A stretch of DNA of 64,000 nt from Tolumonas auensis DSM 9187 (GCF_000023065.1 NC_012691.1:1036501-1100500), one strand, 5' to 3'. Shown: positions 1 through 9,377, numbered from the stretch's first letter. Program-made: numbers and translations. Notes: a model not told the origin generated them from the sequence alone.

Positions 1-162
1 AGTGTTAATGCTGATGGTAGCCTGAAATACCAACCGACGAGACGTTTCAAAGGCACGGACAGTTTCAGCTATCAGATTTCTGATGGCTCAAAGAGTGCCA
101 GCGCGACAGTTAGCGTGACGGTTGGTAGCGGTACAACTACCGGCAAGGGTAAGAAGAGCTAG
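1..162 (+). CDS. C-terminal end of a cadherin/Ig-like repeat surface protein (partial)
   Basis: The frame is open from base 1 and ends at TAG 160-162, giving the last 53 residues. The segment VNADGSLKYQP followed by FKGTDSFSYQISDG is the typical signature of bacterial cadherin-like or Ig-like tandem domains, found in large secreted or outer-membrane adhesins. The tail is Gly/Thr/Lys-rich (GSGTTTGKGKKS) with no sortase or C-terminal membrane anchor. The start and most of the protein lie outside the window, so the domain count and secretion route cannot be judged. A rho-independent terminator follows about 35 bases downstream. Confidence 0.75.
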   Translation, partial: SVNADGSLKYQPTRRFKGTDSFSYQISDGSKSASATVSVTVGSGTTTGKGKKS

Positions 163-197
163 TAACTGTGTTTGTACAAAAAACGATATATAGATAA

Positions 198-232
198 AAA
201 AGCTCCCTGTGTTAGCAGGGAGCTTTTGTTTT
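198..232 (+). terminator. Rho-independent terminator
   Basis: A nine-base perfect stem (AGCTCCCTG / CAGGGAGCT, 201-209 and 216-224) is flanked by an A run on the left and a T-rich stretch on the right. It can terminate the partial surface-protein gene on the plus strand. The A run means it can also serve the minus-strand gene that ends at 267. Confidence 0.85.
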
Positions 233-266
233 CATGCCATCAGATCACGATTGTAGAATGCGGTCA

Positions 267-1964
267 CTAAGGTGTGCAAATCTCATCCGCATCGCAAAGA
301 GGACATTGTGCTTGGGCTGTTATTGCTGCTTGACCAGTGCGAGGAACTGAAACTCCGAAGACGTCCTGAGCTGTGAATGTAACAGTATCACTAAATGTGA
401 CATCTTTCGGATCAGTTGGAACTACATATGTAGGCTCCGATCCGCTAACAGGGACTAAAACTAAATCAGGCGTTGTCGGGATGTAGCTGCCTATGTAGTC
501 AGCGCATGCATCCTTCAGTAAGCTGGTACTGGTAGAGCCGTCTCGTGTCAGTGTACCAGCCTTATTGTCCACCAATGATAGGTTATCAAGCCGGCTATCG
601 CCAGTATTGCAGACTACGGCCTTGACCAATACCTCAGCTGCTACATTGCCACCACTTGTTGTGATTTGGGTATCACAAGTTTTATTGAGTGTTACTGCCG
701 GGTTGACCTGCAGTGTTGGACAAGTGTAAGACGCATCGTCGGTAATGGTGTTGGTTCCTCCGGTTATAGCGGTAGCGGTTACTGTGTCTGTAATACCATT
801 ATCTGTTAAGGCTACCGTCATGGTGTTGCTATAACAGACAGGATCGCTTCCTGACAGTGAGCTGAGTGGGAAGTTAGCGCCTGTTGGTACTTGATCGCCA
901 CAATTAACCACTTTGAAAGCACCATCTGCAGCGGGATCATCACTAAGTGTTACATTGGTGACGGTACCGTAGCCAATATTTTGTACCTGACCATAAATGG
1001 TGTAGGTGATGGTGTCGTCAGTGTTGAGCATTGGTGCGGCACAGGTTTTGGTCACTTCAATTCTGCACACATCGAAGTTGCTGTGGGCAAAGTCTTTGAG
1101 GACTGCAGTAATAGAAGTAGAGCTGCGACTTTCTGCTACAAAATTAGTGAAGCAGGTTGAGTCACCAGGCAATAAACTGGTCAGGTCGATCGCCCCTTCG
1201 AAGAAGGCTCCGGGAGGGAACGTGGTACTAGGACCTGCATCCTTGTTATCATAAGCCCAAGGTGCGGTTATTGAGTCTGGATTTGTGATACCACAGAAAT
1301 CCTTGCCTTCAGGAATATAGCCGTTTTGGCATAGCACTGCCTCACCGCTACCTACCGGTACGACACCTGTCCCCAGCCATTGAAATACATTTATGGTAGG
1401 TACGGTACCACCATTGGAGAAGTTTACGAGAACCAGCACATCCCCATCCTGATGTACCCCTGAGAAAGTACCACCGGCAATCGGCTGCACTTCATCTTTC
1501 AGGAACCAGAAGCCCAATTGAGCATCACCACTGGTGTCATAACGATCCATACCAAATGTCAGTATGAAATGATCATCAGCGTTTACTCTCTTGTGGATGT
1601 AGGCTGCTGCATAAGCATGTGTTAGATCATCTTTGGCCGGTGGTGTGCCACCACGCCATTTCCAGTTAGGAATATCTTGTTCATCTTTTGAACCACCACC
1701 TGTGAACTGGGCCATGGTTGGTTCGGGTCTGTCAATTATGAGTAATGTTTTAGCTATAGGTGCAACATCACCAGCAGTTCTGGCGACGCCATTGTAAAGT
1801 ACATCCCAGTCATCGCCGGTATAATCATTCGCAGTTGCATTACCATCAAGTTCAAACGGTGCTGGTGTGTACGGATATGCAGCCAGTGCAGGCCCCGCCA
1901 CCAACGTTGATCCTGCCAGACACAATGCCGTAAACAGGGCTTTGTAATTAAATTTTATCTTCAT
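267..1964 (-). CDS. Secreted repeat-containing surface protein of unknown function
   Basis: The longest frame reaches 2027, but the ATG at 1964 is the better start. It has an AAGGA-type ribosome site about 8 bases upstream and begins directly with a Sec signal peptide (MKIKFNYKALF..., hydrophobic core, cleavage near AGPALA-A). The product is about 565 residues. The N-terminal half is rich in aromatic and acidic residues. The C-terminal half has two conserved-repeat-like beta domains with spaced cysteines (TKTC..., NKTCDTQ...), as in DUF11-type extracellular proteins. It ends in a Cys-rich tail (CPLCDADEICTP). No anchor or transmembrane segment is visible after the signal, so it is probably exported or surface-associated. 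It is divergent from the sigma-54 activator at 2554, which may control it (inference). Exact function unknown. Confidence 0.8.
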   Translation of the reverse strand: MKIKFNYKALFTALCLAGSTLVAGPALAAYPYTPAPFELDGNATANDYTGDDWDVLYNGVARTAGDVAPIAKTLLIIDRPEPTMAQFTGGGSKDEQDIPNWKWRGGTPPAKDDLTHAYAAAYIHKRVNADDHFILTFGMDRYDTSGDAQLGFWFLKDEVQPIAGGTFSGVHQDGDVLVLVNFSNGGTVPTINVFQWLGTGVVPVGSGEAVLCQNGYIPEGKDFCGITNPDSITAPWAYDNKDAGPSTTFPPGAFFEGAIDLTSLLPGDSTCFTNFVAESRSSTSITAVLKDFAHSNFDVCRIEVTKTCAAPMLNTDDTITYTIYGQVQNIGYGTVTNVTLSDDPAADGAFKVVNCGDQVPTGANFPLSSLSGSDPVCYSNTMTVALTDNGITDTVTATAITGGTNTITDDASYTCPTLQVNPAVTLNKTCDTQITTSGGNVAAEVLVKAVVCNTGDSRLDNLSLVDNKAGTLTRDGSTSTSLLKDACADYIGSYIPTTPDLVLVPVSGSEPTYVVPTDPKDVTFSDTVTFTAQDVFGVSVPRTGQAAITAQAQCPLCDADEICTP

Positions 1965-1978
1965 GATCGCATTCCTTT

Positions 1979-1994
1979 TTCCATATATGGAAAC
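1979..1994. promoter_or_regulatory. Perfect 16-bp palindrome in the leader of the secreted protein gene
   Basis: TTTCCATATATGGAAA is exactly self-complementary and sits just upstream of the ribosome site of the gene starting at 1964. It could be a protein operator or, in RNA, a hairpin next to the Shine-Dalgarno sequence. Slightly further upstream the leader carries the run CAAGACCCC twice (minus strand, near 2002-2013 and 2065-2075). No known riboswitch was recognised. Confidence 0.5.
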
Positions 1995-2084
1995 CAATCC
2001 CTGGGGTCTTGCCAGAAGCACGATCAACTACCAACTACCTGTGTGCCTATCGGCGAGAATGTCAGGGGGTCTTGCGCCATCTTA

Positions 2085-2113
2085 GTTATACAAGTATCAG
2101 GCCATCTGGTTAA
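2085..2113 (-). promoter_or_regulatory. Candidate sigma-70 promoter of the secreted protein gene
   Basis: On the minus strand a TTAACC -35 element (2108-2113) is separated by 17 bases from a TATAAC -10 element (2085-2090). This would give a leader of roughly 110 bases before the ATG at 1964. The match is good but not perfect (4/6 and 5/6) and untested. Confidence 0.45.
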
Positions 2114-2310
2114 CGCATTGAAAATAAAGGAAAATATTCATTGTTATCACTCTGTGTGTTTCATCTGTGTTAACAATAAGAGATATTTAATATCCATGTT
2201 TTTAATAACCATCTGAATTTCAAGATAAAACCACCAAAATCAGACTTGTATCAGAAATGAAACAAAGTATTCCTGCCTGTCCGGCATTGATAGAGTCACT
2301 TGGGTTTTTT

Positions 2311-2319
2311 GGGGGGGGG
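2311..2319 (+). repeat. Homopolymeric G9 tract preceded by T6
   Basis: The intergenic region between the two divergent genes (1965-2553) has an AT-rich plus-strand segment interrupted by six T and nine G residues. Tracts of this length are prone to slipped-strand length change. It lies about 235 bases before the ATG of the sigma-54 activator. No sigma-54 -24/-12 element was seen near it, and nothing else was recognised in the gap apart from the promoter and palindrome listed separately. Confidence 0.8.
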
Positions 2320-2553
2320 CACAGAAATTTTTATGGAGTTCGCGTCATATGGGTGTTTATATAATCGATTGAATTTTAAGAATAAAAAATCATTCTTACA
2401 GTTAATCCTGAATACGTTTCCCAGCCTGAGAAATAGATCATGAAAGTGTAACTATATTGTTAAATCATCCGGCTATTAGCTGGCATATAAGGGCAGTCTC
2501 TCCGATACTTAAAGAGGATTAAACGGTCTGTTGTAGCAATAAGGTGGCTGTTC

Positions 2554-3915
2554 ATGGACGTACGCGAACTGATATGTCTGCGGACCGCCGGCGTGTGGAA
2601 TATGCCAGAAGTGGCACTTGCAGCAGGATGGCTGTCATGCCCGGTGTGTACCGTAAGTGAGGCAATGGAACTGTATAAGAGGAAGCATCCTCTTGTCGGC
2701 CTTATTCTGCTTGATAAATTAGGTATCGATGACAAGACTGACCGGGAAATGGAGTTATTGCTGGCACAGACCAGTAGTGATATGGCATGGATTGGTTTAG
2801 TCCCTCCCGGAATGATGACACAACCCGCTATCAGCGATTTACTGGCCAAATATCTGTATGACTATCATACCTTACCGGTAGATGATTCCCGGTTACTGAC
2901 GGCGCTGGGTCACGCTTATGGCATGGCTACTCTGCGCGCTGAACCGCCTCTGCATTGCAAAATGGTAGCGACCGGACGGGGATGTATGATTGGTAACAGT
3001 CTTTCCATGCGTAAGGTATTTCACCAATTAGAAAAAATGGCGTCAGTCGATTCATATGTCATGCTGGTGGGGGAAAGTGGCACCGGCAAGGAGTTGGCTG
3101 CTCACATCATTTATCAGCGCTCATGTCGCCGGAGCGGTCCCTTTATTGCGGTAAATTGCGGTGCCATCCCGGCTAACCTGATTCAGTCTGAATTATTTGG
3201 TCATGAAAAAGGTTCTTTCACCGGTGCTTTTCGACGCCATATGGGGCATATCGAAGCGGCTCATGGCGGTACGCTGTTTCTGGATGAAATTGGCGATCTG
3301 CCGTTGGAGTTACAGGTCAATTTGCTGCGTTTCCTGCAGGAGAAAAAGATCACCCGGGTGGGCGGCACGGAACTGATTCCGGTCGATGTGCGGGTTATTT
3401 CTGCTACCAACAGAGATCTACGCGAGGACATCCGGAGCGGCCGTTTTCGTCAGGACCTTTTCTTTCGTCTCTGTGTGCTGGATCTGGAACTGCCACCACT
3501 CAGAGAGCGGGGAGAGGATATTGAACTGCTGGCCAACCATTTCCTGTGCAGCATGAGAGCAGGACTCAATCCGCTGGTGCGGAGTTTCAGTCCATCGGCA
3601 CTGCACCTGATGCGCAGCTATCACTGGCCGGGTAATGTCCGTGAGCTGAAAAACCGAGTCGCGCGGGCGCTGGTGATGTGTGAAAAACGGGTGATCTGCC
3701 CGCAGGATCTGGAACTGGATTCTGAATCTCCGTTTCCTGATCTTCTGATTCAGAGCACGACGCTGGCAGAGGCACGGGCGGAAGTTGATAAACTGGTGAC
3801 ACAACGCGCTTTGCAATCCAGTGGTAACAATGTCATGGTCGCCGCGCGTCAATTGGGGGTATCGCGGGTGACTTTGTACCGGCTGATGGAAAAGTACAAG
3901 CTGTTGCTTCCCTGA
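2554..3915 (+). CDS. Sigma-54-dependent transcriptional activator, VpsR-like
   Basis: This 453-residue protein is an NtrC-class enhancer-binding protein that would open sigma-54 promoters. The N-terminal ~130 residues are a divergent receiver-like domain of the kind in VpsR/FleQ relatives, without an obvious phospho-acceptor cluster. The AAA+ domain has Walker A GESGTGK (173-179), the sigma-54 contact loop GSFTGA (220-225) and Walker B TLFLDE (240-245). The last ~45 residues are a Fis-type helix-turn-helix (MVAARQLGVSRVTLYRLMEK). The complete GxFTGA loop means real sigma-54 activation is expected. VpsR controls exopolysaccharide and biofilm genes in Vibrio; the neighbouring surface proteins suggest a similar envelope role here (inference). 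The start ATG is preceded by a weak ribosome site. Confidence 0.88.
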   Translation: MDVRELICLRTAGVWNMPEVALAAGWLSCPVCTVSEAMELYKRKHPLVGLILLDKLGIDDKTDREMELLLAQTSSDMAWIGLVPPGMMTQPAISDLLAKYLYDYHTLPVDDSRLLTALGHAYGMATLRAEPPLHCKMVATGRGCMIGNSLSMRKVFHQLEKMASVDSYVMLVGESGTGKELAAHIIYQRSCRRSGPFIAVNCGAIPANLIQSELFGHEKGSFTGAFRRHMGHIEAAHGGTLFLDEIGDLPLELQVNLLRFLQEKKITRVGGTELIPVDVRVISATNRDLREDIRSGRFRQDLFFRLCVLDLELPPLRERGEDIELLANHFLCSMRAGLNPLVRSFSPSALHLMRSYHWPGNVRELKNRVARALVMCEKRVICPQDLELDSESPFPDLLIQSTTLAEARAEVDKLVTQRALQSSGNNVMVAARQLGVSRVTLYRLMEKYKLLLP

Positions 3916-3943
3916 TACTACCGAAAGGGGATAAGCCAGAAAC

Positions 3944-3973
3944 AAAAAAAGCCTCACATTGCTGTGAGGCTTT
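3944..3973 (-). terminator. Terminator of the tRNA operon
   Basis: An eight-base stem (GCCTCACA / TGTGAGGC, 3951-3958 and 3963-3970) has a four-base loop. Read on the minus strand it ends in seven T residues (A run at 3944-3950), so it is a strong terminator for the tRNA transcript. It may also stop the sigma-54 activator mRNA on the plus strand. Confidence 0.85.
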
Positions 3974-3981
3974 CGTAATCA

Positions 3982-4057
3982 TGGTGCCCAGACGCGGAAT
4001 CGAACCACGGACACGCGGATTTTCAATCCGCTGCTCTACCGACTGAGCTATCTGGGC
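3982..4057 (-). tRNA. tRNA-Phe (GAA)
   Basis: The 76-base reverse complement folds as a standard cloverleaf: acceptor GCCCAGA/TCTGGGC, D arm AGCTCAGTCGGTAGAGC, anticodon loop TTGAAAA with GAA, T arm GGTTCGATTCC, and encoded CCA. It is the distal gene of a three-tRNA operon and is identical to the copy at 4191-4266. Confidence 0.97.
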
Positions 4058-4068
4058 TTAGAAAAGAA

Positions 4069-4144
<76 letters not shown>

Positions 4145-4190
4145 ACACAAATTTGTTACTTAACTCGCCGTAGCAAGTTAACTTGAATAA

Positions 4191-4266
4191 TGGTGCCCAG
4201 ACGCGGAATCGAACCACGGACACGCGGATTTTCAATCCGCTGCTCTACCGACTGAGCTATCTGGGC
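4191..4266 (-). tRNA. tRNA-Phe (GAA), promoter-proximal copy
   Basis: The sequence is identical to the Phe tRNA at 3982-4057, with the GAA anticodon and encoded CCA. It is first in the transcript, directly behind the promoter at 4277-4305. The spacer to the Thr tRNA is about 46 bases, enough for endonucleolytic processing. Confidence 0.97.
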
Positions 4267-4276
4267 AACGGGGCGC

Positions 4277-4305
4277 ATTAAACAAAATAAGCGGTTTCAA
4301 GTCAA
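4277..4305 (-). promoter_or_regulatory. Sigma-70 promoter of the tRNA operon
   Basis: On the minus strand TTGACT (4300-4305) and TTTAAT (4277-4282) are 17 bases apart. The -10 is followed at once by GCGCCCC, a GC-rich discriminator of the kind that makes stable-RNA promoters sensitive to ppGpp (known property; its action here is inferred). Confidence 0.75.
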
Positions 4306-4395
4306 CGCTTTTTTCCGAAACCCTTCTTTTTTCAGTTCGTTTGCTGATTTGCTGAACAAAACCAGAAAAAAGAAGTGGTTTCGAAATCACGATGC

Positions 4396-4680
4396 TTATT
4401 TTTCACTCGGTGGTACATAACCTTCGATTTGCACATCACCATCTTCAAACAGATATTTTTCCATTTCGGTCTGTAATAAAGCGCGATGCTCGGCGTTCAT
4501 CATGTTGAGTTTCTTTTCATTGATCAGCATGGTTTGCTTTTTCTGCCATTCAGCCCAGGCTTCCTGACAGATGTTGTCAAAAATGCGTTTACCCAGTTCG
4601 CCCGGAACGAGTTGAAAAGCCATACCGGGTGCTTCTTTCTTCAGTCGCTGACAAAAAACCATTCGGGTCATAGTAGTCAT
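4396..4680 (-). CDS. yggX: YggX family Fe(II)-trafficking / oxidative damage protection protein
   Basis: This 94-residue protein matches YggX over its length: the early cysteine in [11 protein letters not shown], the block PGELGKRI, and [18 protein letters not shown]. YggX is a small cytosolic protein that protects Fe-S clusters and is linked to iron trafficking. It lies two bases after the mutY stop, the same pair as in E. coli, so it is co-transcribed with mutY. An in-frame ATG at 4671 (MTRMVFC...) fits the usual family N-terminus slightly better than the ATG at 4680; neither has a strong separate ribosome site. Confidence 0.93.
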   Translation of the reverse strand: MTTMTRMVFCQRLKKEAPGMAFQLVPGELGKRIFDNICQEAWAEWQKKQTMLINEKKLNMMNAEHRALLQTEMEKYLFEDGDVQIEGYVPPSEK

Positions 4681-4682
4681 CT

Positions 4683-5774
4683 CTATTGTTGCAGTTCAGG
4701 ATAAGTCAGTAATTTCAGTGTGACAGCCGACAGGCCGACACTGGATGGTTGATTGAGGTTATACCAAAGTTCGTTGCTTTGCTCCATGATGCTGTGAGCG
4801 GGCTGTGACAGGTTCACCAACAGGGGAGTGATATCCAGATGAAAATGGCTGAAGGTATGACGGAATTCAGGCAGTGAGCGGATATTTGTATCTGCATAGC
4901 CAATGCGTTGCAGCCAATGCTGCGCATCAGCCACAGAACTGAATTCCGGAAAACTGAATAAGCCGCCCCAGATGCCCTGCGCCGGGCGTTGCTGTAACCA
5001 GACGCTTTGCCGATATTGCATGATAAGCAGGCAGGTCTGTCTGACCGGGATCTTTTTCTTATTCGGTTTAGGAGTGGGGTAGGCGGTCGGCGTCCCCTGC
5101 AGATACCCACCACAATCATCATTCATCGGGCAAATCCTGCATTGTGGTTTCGTGCGGCTGCAAAGGCTGGCACCCAGATCCATTATCGCCTGATTGTATT
5201 GCTCAACCCCTTCTGCGGGCGTTAGTTTGATGGCCCAATCCCACAGCTCATTCTCGATCTGTTTTTGCCCCGGCCAGCCTTCTAATGCCAGCCAGCGGGT
5301 GAGTACGCGTTTTACATTGCCATCCAGGATCGCATGATGCTGTTTCAGCGATAATGAGAGGATGGCGCCGGCAGTAGAACGGCCAATACCGGGCAGATCA
5401 GCGACCTCATCAAAAGTTTCCGGAAAGCTACCGTTGTGTTTATCACGGATAACCTGAGCTGCCTTATGCAGATTACGTGCTCTGGCATAGTAGCCGAGTC
5501 CGGTCCAGAGATGTAAAACTTCATCCTGAGGCGCATCTGCCAAGGCGATCACATCCGGGAAGCGTTCCATAAAACGCTCGTAATAAGGGATCACTGTGCT
5601 GACCTGGGTTTGTTGCAGCATGATTTCAGACACCCAGACACGATAGGGTGTTTTGTTCTGCTGCCAGGGCAGGGTTTTACGCCCGGCAATGTCATACCAG
5701 GTAAGTAACCGCTGGGAAAAAGTAGCCTGATTCAAACTTAAAACCTTCTGCTGATTGAGCTTGCATGCTGTCAT
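4683..5774 (-). CDS. mutY: A/G-specific adenine DNA glycosylase MutY
   Basis: The 363-residue protein removes adenine mispaired with 8-oxoguanine or guanine in base-excision repair. Features in order: catalytic Glu50 ([10 protein letters not shown]), helix-hairpin-helix [11 protein letters not shown] (127-137), catalytic Asp151 (ILDGNVKR), the [4Fe-4S] cysteines C205-X6-C212-X2-C215-X5-C221, and a C-terminal Nudix-like domain for 8-oxoG recognition. Length is typical. It is followed two bases later by yggX. A short region separates it from the divergent trmB, so each should have its own promoter. Confidence 0.96.
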   Translation of the reverse strand: MTACKLNQQKVLSLNQATFSQRLLTWYDIAGRKTLPWQQNKTPYRVWVSEIMLQQTQVSTVIPYYERFMERFPDVIALADAPQDEVLHLWTGLGYYARARNLHKAAQVIRDKHNGSFPETFDEVADLPGIGRSTAGAILSLSLKQHHAILDGNVKRVLTRWLALEGWPGQKQIENELWDWAIKLTPAEGVEQYNQAIMDLGASLCSRTKPQCRICPMNDDCGGYLQGTPTAYPTPKPNKKKIPVRQTCLLIMQYRQSVWLQQRPAQGIWGGLFSFPEFSSVADAQHWLQRIGYADTNIRSLPEFRHTFSHFHLDITPLLVNLSQPAHSIMEQSNELWYNLNQPSSVGLSAVTLKLLTYPELQQ

Positions 5775-5909
5775 AGCATGACGGTGCTGTAAACGGCATA
5801 AAAAGTAGGGGATTACCGGATGAAATCGTCCTGAATGGCGGCTTTATGCTTGCACCTTCAGGCTATCTCTGGATAATGCCAACGCCCTGTTAACTGATAG
5901 AGAGACACC

Positions 5910-6635
5910 ATGACCGAGCATAATGAAATGAACGTCGGTGAAGAGACTACCGAAGATGGTAAATTCATGCGTCGTATCCGTAGTTTTGTACGTCGTGAAG
6001 GCCGTCTGACTAAAGGCCAGGAACGTGCATTACAGGAGTTATGGCCGGTGATGGGCGTTGAATTCCGCGATGAAATGCTGGATCTAACCGCGCTGTTTGG
6101 CCGTGAAGCGCCAGTGGTGCTGGAAATTGGTTTCGGCATGGGTAAGTCATTGGTTGAAATGGCTGCTGCTGCGCCTGAAAAGAATTTTATTGGTATTGAA
6201 GTGCATCGTCCGGGCGTGGGCGCTTGTCTGACTTCCGCTCAGGAAGCGGGCATTACTAATCTGCGTCTGTTTTGCCATGATGCGGTAGAGGTTCTGGGTC
6301 AGATGATCCCGGATCAGAGCATTGATACGCTACAGTTGTTCTTCCCTGATCCATGGCATAAATCGCGTCATCACAAACGCCGCATTGTGCAGCCTGCGTT
6401 TGTACAGATGCTGCGTCCGAAACTGAAAATCGGTGGTGTCTTCCATATGGCGACTGATTGGGAAAACTACGCAGAGCATATGCTGGAAGTGATGAATGCC
6501 GCTGAAGGGTTTGTGAATACCGTGGAAGGCGATTATGCGCCACGCCCTGATTCCCGTCCGCTGACTAAATTTGAACAGCGTGGCCACCGTCTGGGTCATG
6601 GTGTGTGGGATCTGTTGTTTGCCCGTCAGAGCTGA
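5910..6635 (+). CDS. trmB: tRNA (guanine-N7)-methyltransferase TrmB
   Basis: This 241-residue Rossmann-fold enzyme makes m7G46 in tRNA variable loops using S-adenosylmethionine. The SAM-binding motif [10 protein letters not shown] spans 71-80. The family signature [12 protein letters not shown] and the terminal block [17 protein letters not shown] are present. It lies divergent from mutY, as in enterobacteria, where the trmB-mutY-yggX neighbourhood is conserved. The N-terminus is acidic and variable, as usual. It is followed by a bidirectional terminator. Confidence 0.95.
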   Translation: MTEHNEMNVGEETTEDGKFMRRIRSFVRREGRLTKGQERALQELWPVMGVEFRDEMLDLTALFGREAPVVLEIGFGMGKSLVEMAAAAPEKNFIGIEVHRPGVGACLTSAQEAGITNLRLFCHDAVEVLGQMIPDQSIDTLQLFFPDPWHKSRHHKRRIVQPAFVQMLRPKLKIGGVFHMATDWENYAEHMLEVMNAAEGFVNTVEGDYAPRPDSRPLTKFEQRGHRLGHGVWDLLFARQS

Positions 6636-6666
6636 GCCTTTTAGTTTTAACGTCTGCTGAAAAGTT

Positions 6667-6706
6667 AACGGCCTGTTCTTAATCGAATCAGGCCGTTATT
6701 TTTTAA
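6667..6706. terminator. Bidirectional terminator between trmB and hemW
   Basis: Nine-base arms AACGGCCTG (6667-6675) and CAGGCCGTT (6689-6697) are followed by a T run on the plus strand. It lies between the convergent trmB and hemW ends. Confidence 0.8.
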
Positions 6707-7848
6707 TCTTCCATCAGCATCGTCAGCAGACTGTTCAGGTAACGATGACCTGTTTCTGTCACCTGCCATTCGCTTTCCGTTTGTTCCAGTAAACCCTGTT
6801 CATATGCACGTTTAAACAGCGGCTCTACCGATTCGGCGCTCAGGCTGGTCCGGGCGATAAATTCGTTTTTAGGAATGGGCTGGAACAGGCGCATCCGGTT
6901 CATAAAATATTCGAACGGACGATCGTCGTTTTCCACATTCCAGCACTGATCCAGGAATGTACGCTCCGGATCGAGATAGCCTTTCGGATGTTTCACTTTG
7001 GCGGTACGGATGATGCGATCTTCTGCCGGCAACGTGATTTTGCCGTGTGCGCCGCAGCCGATGCCGAGATAGTCACCGAACTGCCAGTAATTGAGATTAT
7101 GCCGGCATTCGTAACCCGGCTTGGCGTAGGCGGAGATCTCATATTGCCGGTAACCGGCAGCCAGTAACAACTGATGGCCCTGTTCCTGTATATCCCACAG
7201 CGTTTCATCTTCGGGTAATACCGGCGGACGGGAGCCAAAAGCGGTGTTGGGCTCGATCGTCAGCTGATACCAGGAAAGATGCGGCGGGGCGATATCAATC
7301 GCCTGTTGCAGATCAAAGAGCGCATCACTGATAGTTTGCTCCGGTAAACCATGCATCAGATCGATGTTGAAACTGCGCAGTCCGGCCTGTCTGGCTTGCA
7401 AACCAGCAGCGACGGCTTGTTTCGGATCGTGAATACGACCTAAGCGCTGTAATTTCTCCGGCTGAAAGCTCTGTACGCCGATGCTGATGCGGGTCACGCC
7501 AGCTTGCTGATAACCAGCGAACCGACCTGCTTCCACCGTACCGGGATTCGCTTCCAGCGTAATTTCAATATCGTCAGCAAAAGGAATCCGTGTTGCAACG
7601 CCTTGCAGCAGGACCTTGATTGCTGCAGCGGAGAACAGACTTGGTGTACCGCCGCCGATGAAAATACTCTGTAACTGACGCCCCTGCACATAAGCCAGAT
7701 CCGCATCCAGATCGGCCAGCAATGCTGCCACATAGTCTGTTTCCGGCACTTCCTGTTTCAGTGCATGTGAGTTGAAATCGCAGTACGGACATTTCTGTAC
7801 GCACCAGGGAATATGGATATACAGACTCAGTGGCGGCAGTTGCAGCAT
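6703..7848 (-). CDS. hemW: Radical SAM heme chaperone HemW
   Basis: The 381-residue protein belongs to the HemN-like group now assigned to HemW, a heme-binding chaperone rather than a coproporphyrinogen oxidase. The radical-SAM cluster motif C16-X3-C20-X2-C23 lies in IPWCVQKCPYCDF; the HemN-specific fourth cysteine is absent. GGGTPS, IGVQS and DLMHGLP blocks follow, with a HemN C-terminal domain. It starts three bases after the rdgB stop, as in the conserved yggS-proC-yggT-yggU-rdgB-hemW order, and is the last gene of that run. Confidence 0.93.
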   Translation of the reverse strand: MLQLPPLSLYIHIPWCVQKCPYCDFNSHALKQEVPETDYVAALLADLDADLAYVQGRQLQSIFIGGGTPSLFSAAAIKVLLQGVATRIPFADDIEITLEANPGTVEAGRFAGYQQAGVTRISIGVQSFQPEKLQRLGRIHDPKQAVAAGLQARQAGLRSFNIDLMHGLPEQTISDALFDLQQAIDIAPPHLSWYQLTIEPNTAFGSRPPVLPEDETLWDIQEQGHQLLLAAGYRQYEISAYAKPGYECRHNLNYWQFGDYLGIGCGAHGKITLPAEDRIIRTAKVKHPKGYLDPERTFLDQCWNVENDDRPFEYFMNRMRLFQPIPKNEFIARTSLSAESVEPLFKRAYEQGLLEQTESEWQVTETGHRYLNSLLTMLMED

Positions 7849-7851
7849 AAA

Positions 7852-8442
7852 TTACTCTTGCAGGGCTTTAACGAGTTTTGCCAGTGCTTTACCACGGTGG
7901 CTCAAACTATTTTTGGTAGCAGGATCTAACTCTGCAGCGGTGCAGTCCAGATCCGGTACATTGAAAATCGGATCATAACCAAAGCCATTTTCACCTGTTG
8001 GTTCGGTTGCCAGTGAGCCTTCCCAGCTGGCCTGACAGATGATCGGGGTCGGATCATCGGCATGACGCATATACACCAGCACACACCAGTAGCGGGCTGA
8101 ACGTAATACGGCTGGTACACCGTTCATGTCTTCCAGCAGTTTTTCCAGATTGTCCTCGTCGGACGCATCTTCACCGGCATAACGCGCGGAATAAACACCA
8201 GGACGGCCCAGCAGTGCGTCAACTTCGATGCCTGAGTCATCAGCAATTGCCGGCAGTCCGGTAACACGGGCCGCATGGCGCGCTTTGATAATGGCATTTT
8301 CAACAAACGTAGTGCCTGTTTCCGGTACGCTTTCTACATTGAATTCACTTTGTGGTACGACTGCGTAATCCAGATCGGCCAGTAAGGCATTAAGCTCTTC
8401 AACTTTCTTTTTGTTGCCGGTGGCAAGAACGACCTTTTCCAT
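7852..8442 (-). CDS. rdgB: dITP/XTP pyrophosphatase RdgB
   Basis: This 196-residue Ham1-family enzyme hydrolyses non-canonical purine nucleoside triphosphates (dITP, XTP) to monophosphates, keeping them out of DNA. The signature [10 protein letters not shown] (8-17) and the block [23 protein letters not shown] (split here: AIADDSG, then LLGRPGVYS) are intact, with GYDPIF and SHRGKAL near the end. It follows yggU after about 93 bases and is tightly linked to hemW. Confidence 0.95.
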   Translation of the reverse strand: MEKVVLATGNKKKVEELNALLADLDYAVVPQSEFNVESVPETGTTFVENAIIKARHAARVTGLPAIADDSGIEVDALLGRPGVYSARYAGEDASDEDNLEKLLEDMNGVPAVLRSARYWCVLVYMRHADDPTPIICQASWEGSLATEPTGENGFGYDPIFNVPDLDCTAAELDPATKNSLSHRGKALAKLVKALQE

Positions 8443-8535
8443 ATTCAGACTCCGAGTTCAAATCGTCGACATGATAACGTTGGATGCCGTTCTGTACCAC
8501 CGATTAACGGCATGGAATGTCTTACAGAGGAGGGA

Positions 8536-8826
8536 TCAGTCTGCTGACTGATCCAGTATTGCCGGAAGCTGCTGCGGAGAGGTAATGCGTACGGTTTTAT
8601 GCCGTCCCAGTTCACCTTTGTGGATCACGATCTGGCTTTTGGCGACTTTAAACTGCTTGGCCAGAAATTTAATAAGATGGGCGTTTGCCTGACCATCTAC
8701 CGGCGGGGCAGTAATCGCAATTTTCAGCTCTTCACCGTGCCAGCCCTGGATCTGATCCCGGCTGGCTTTAGGCTGGATGTAAACATCCAGCCATACTTCA
8801 TCATTCTCTTTTCTGAAACCAGCCAT
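8536..8826 (-). CDS. yggU: YggU family protein (DUF167)
   Basis: This small DUF167 protein is about 96 residues from the ATG at 8826, which overlaps the yggT stop as TAATG, a typical coupled start. A GTG at 8841 would add five residues. The conserved [18 protein letters not shown] region (seen as PKASRD and [15 protein letters not shown]) and the [12 protein letters not shown] block identify the family. The biochemical role is not established. It sits in the conserved yggT-yggU-rdgB order. Confidence 0.9.
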   Translation of the reverse strand: MAGFRKENDEVWLDVYIQPKASRDQIQGWHGEELKIAITAPPVDGQANAHLIKFLAKQFKVAKSQIVIHKGELGRHKTVRITSPQQLPAILDQSAD

Positions 8827-9377
8827 TAAAGCTGGTTCCACAACGGTCCGACCAGATCTAGCATCAGGAAGTTAATACCCTGCAGGATCAGGAACAGCAC
8901 CAGTACCGACAGATCCAGTCCGCCTAATGATGGCAGGAAACGACGGATCGGGCTGAGCAGTGGCTCTGTCAGCTGAAAGAGGACATATTCCACCGAACTG
9001 CGACCCTGACTGATCCAGCTTAAGATGGCCCGCGCGATCAGCACCCAGAACAGCAGGGAACCGGCTTGTTTCAGAACGACCAGAAAACTGAGTAGCAGCA
9101 GACCGGTTACGTTAATTTTCAAAATGCCGAGTGACATAAATGTCACGAATTTCAATACAGCGACCACATAGGCCAGCAGCAGGGACGCAAAATCAATGCC
9201 GCGGAAGCCGGGAATAACTCGACGTAATGGCGTCAGAATCGGATGCGTCAGTTTGACGCAGAACTGGCTCAGCGGATTGTAAAAATCGGCTTTGGTCCAT
9301 TGCAGCCAGAAGCGTAACAGTACAACCATCAGATAAATGCTGAATACGGTATCCAGCAGAAAAAACAGTGTATTCAT
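8826..9377 (-). CDS. yggT: YggT family membrane protein
   Basis: This 183-residue integral membrane protein has two YGGT repeats. Each is a hydrophobic segment followed by a [23 protein letters not shown] helix; the second copy reads [16 protein letters not shown]. Family members are linked to osmotic or cation tolerance and division-site functions, but the mechanism is unclear. It lies eight bases after proC and is coupled to yggU. Confidence 0.92.
   Translation of the reverse strand: MNTLFFLLDTVFSIYLMVVLLRFWLQWTKADFYNPLSQFCVKLTHPILTPLRRVIPGFRGIDFASLLLAYVVAVLKFVTFMSLGILKINVTGLLLLSFLVVLKQAGSLLFWVLIARAILSWISQGRSSVEYVLFQLTEPLLSPIRRFLPSLGGLDLSVLVLFLILQGINFLMLDLVGPLWNQL

Noticed and set aside
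2308..2335. Sigma-54 promoter near the G9 tract
   Set aside because: GGGCAC is present, but no GC at the -12 position with correct spacing.
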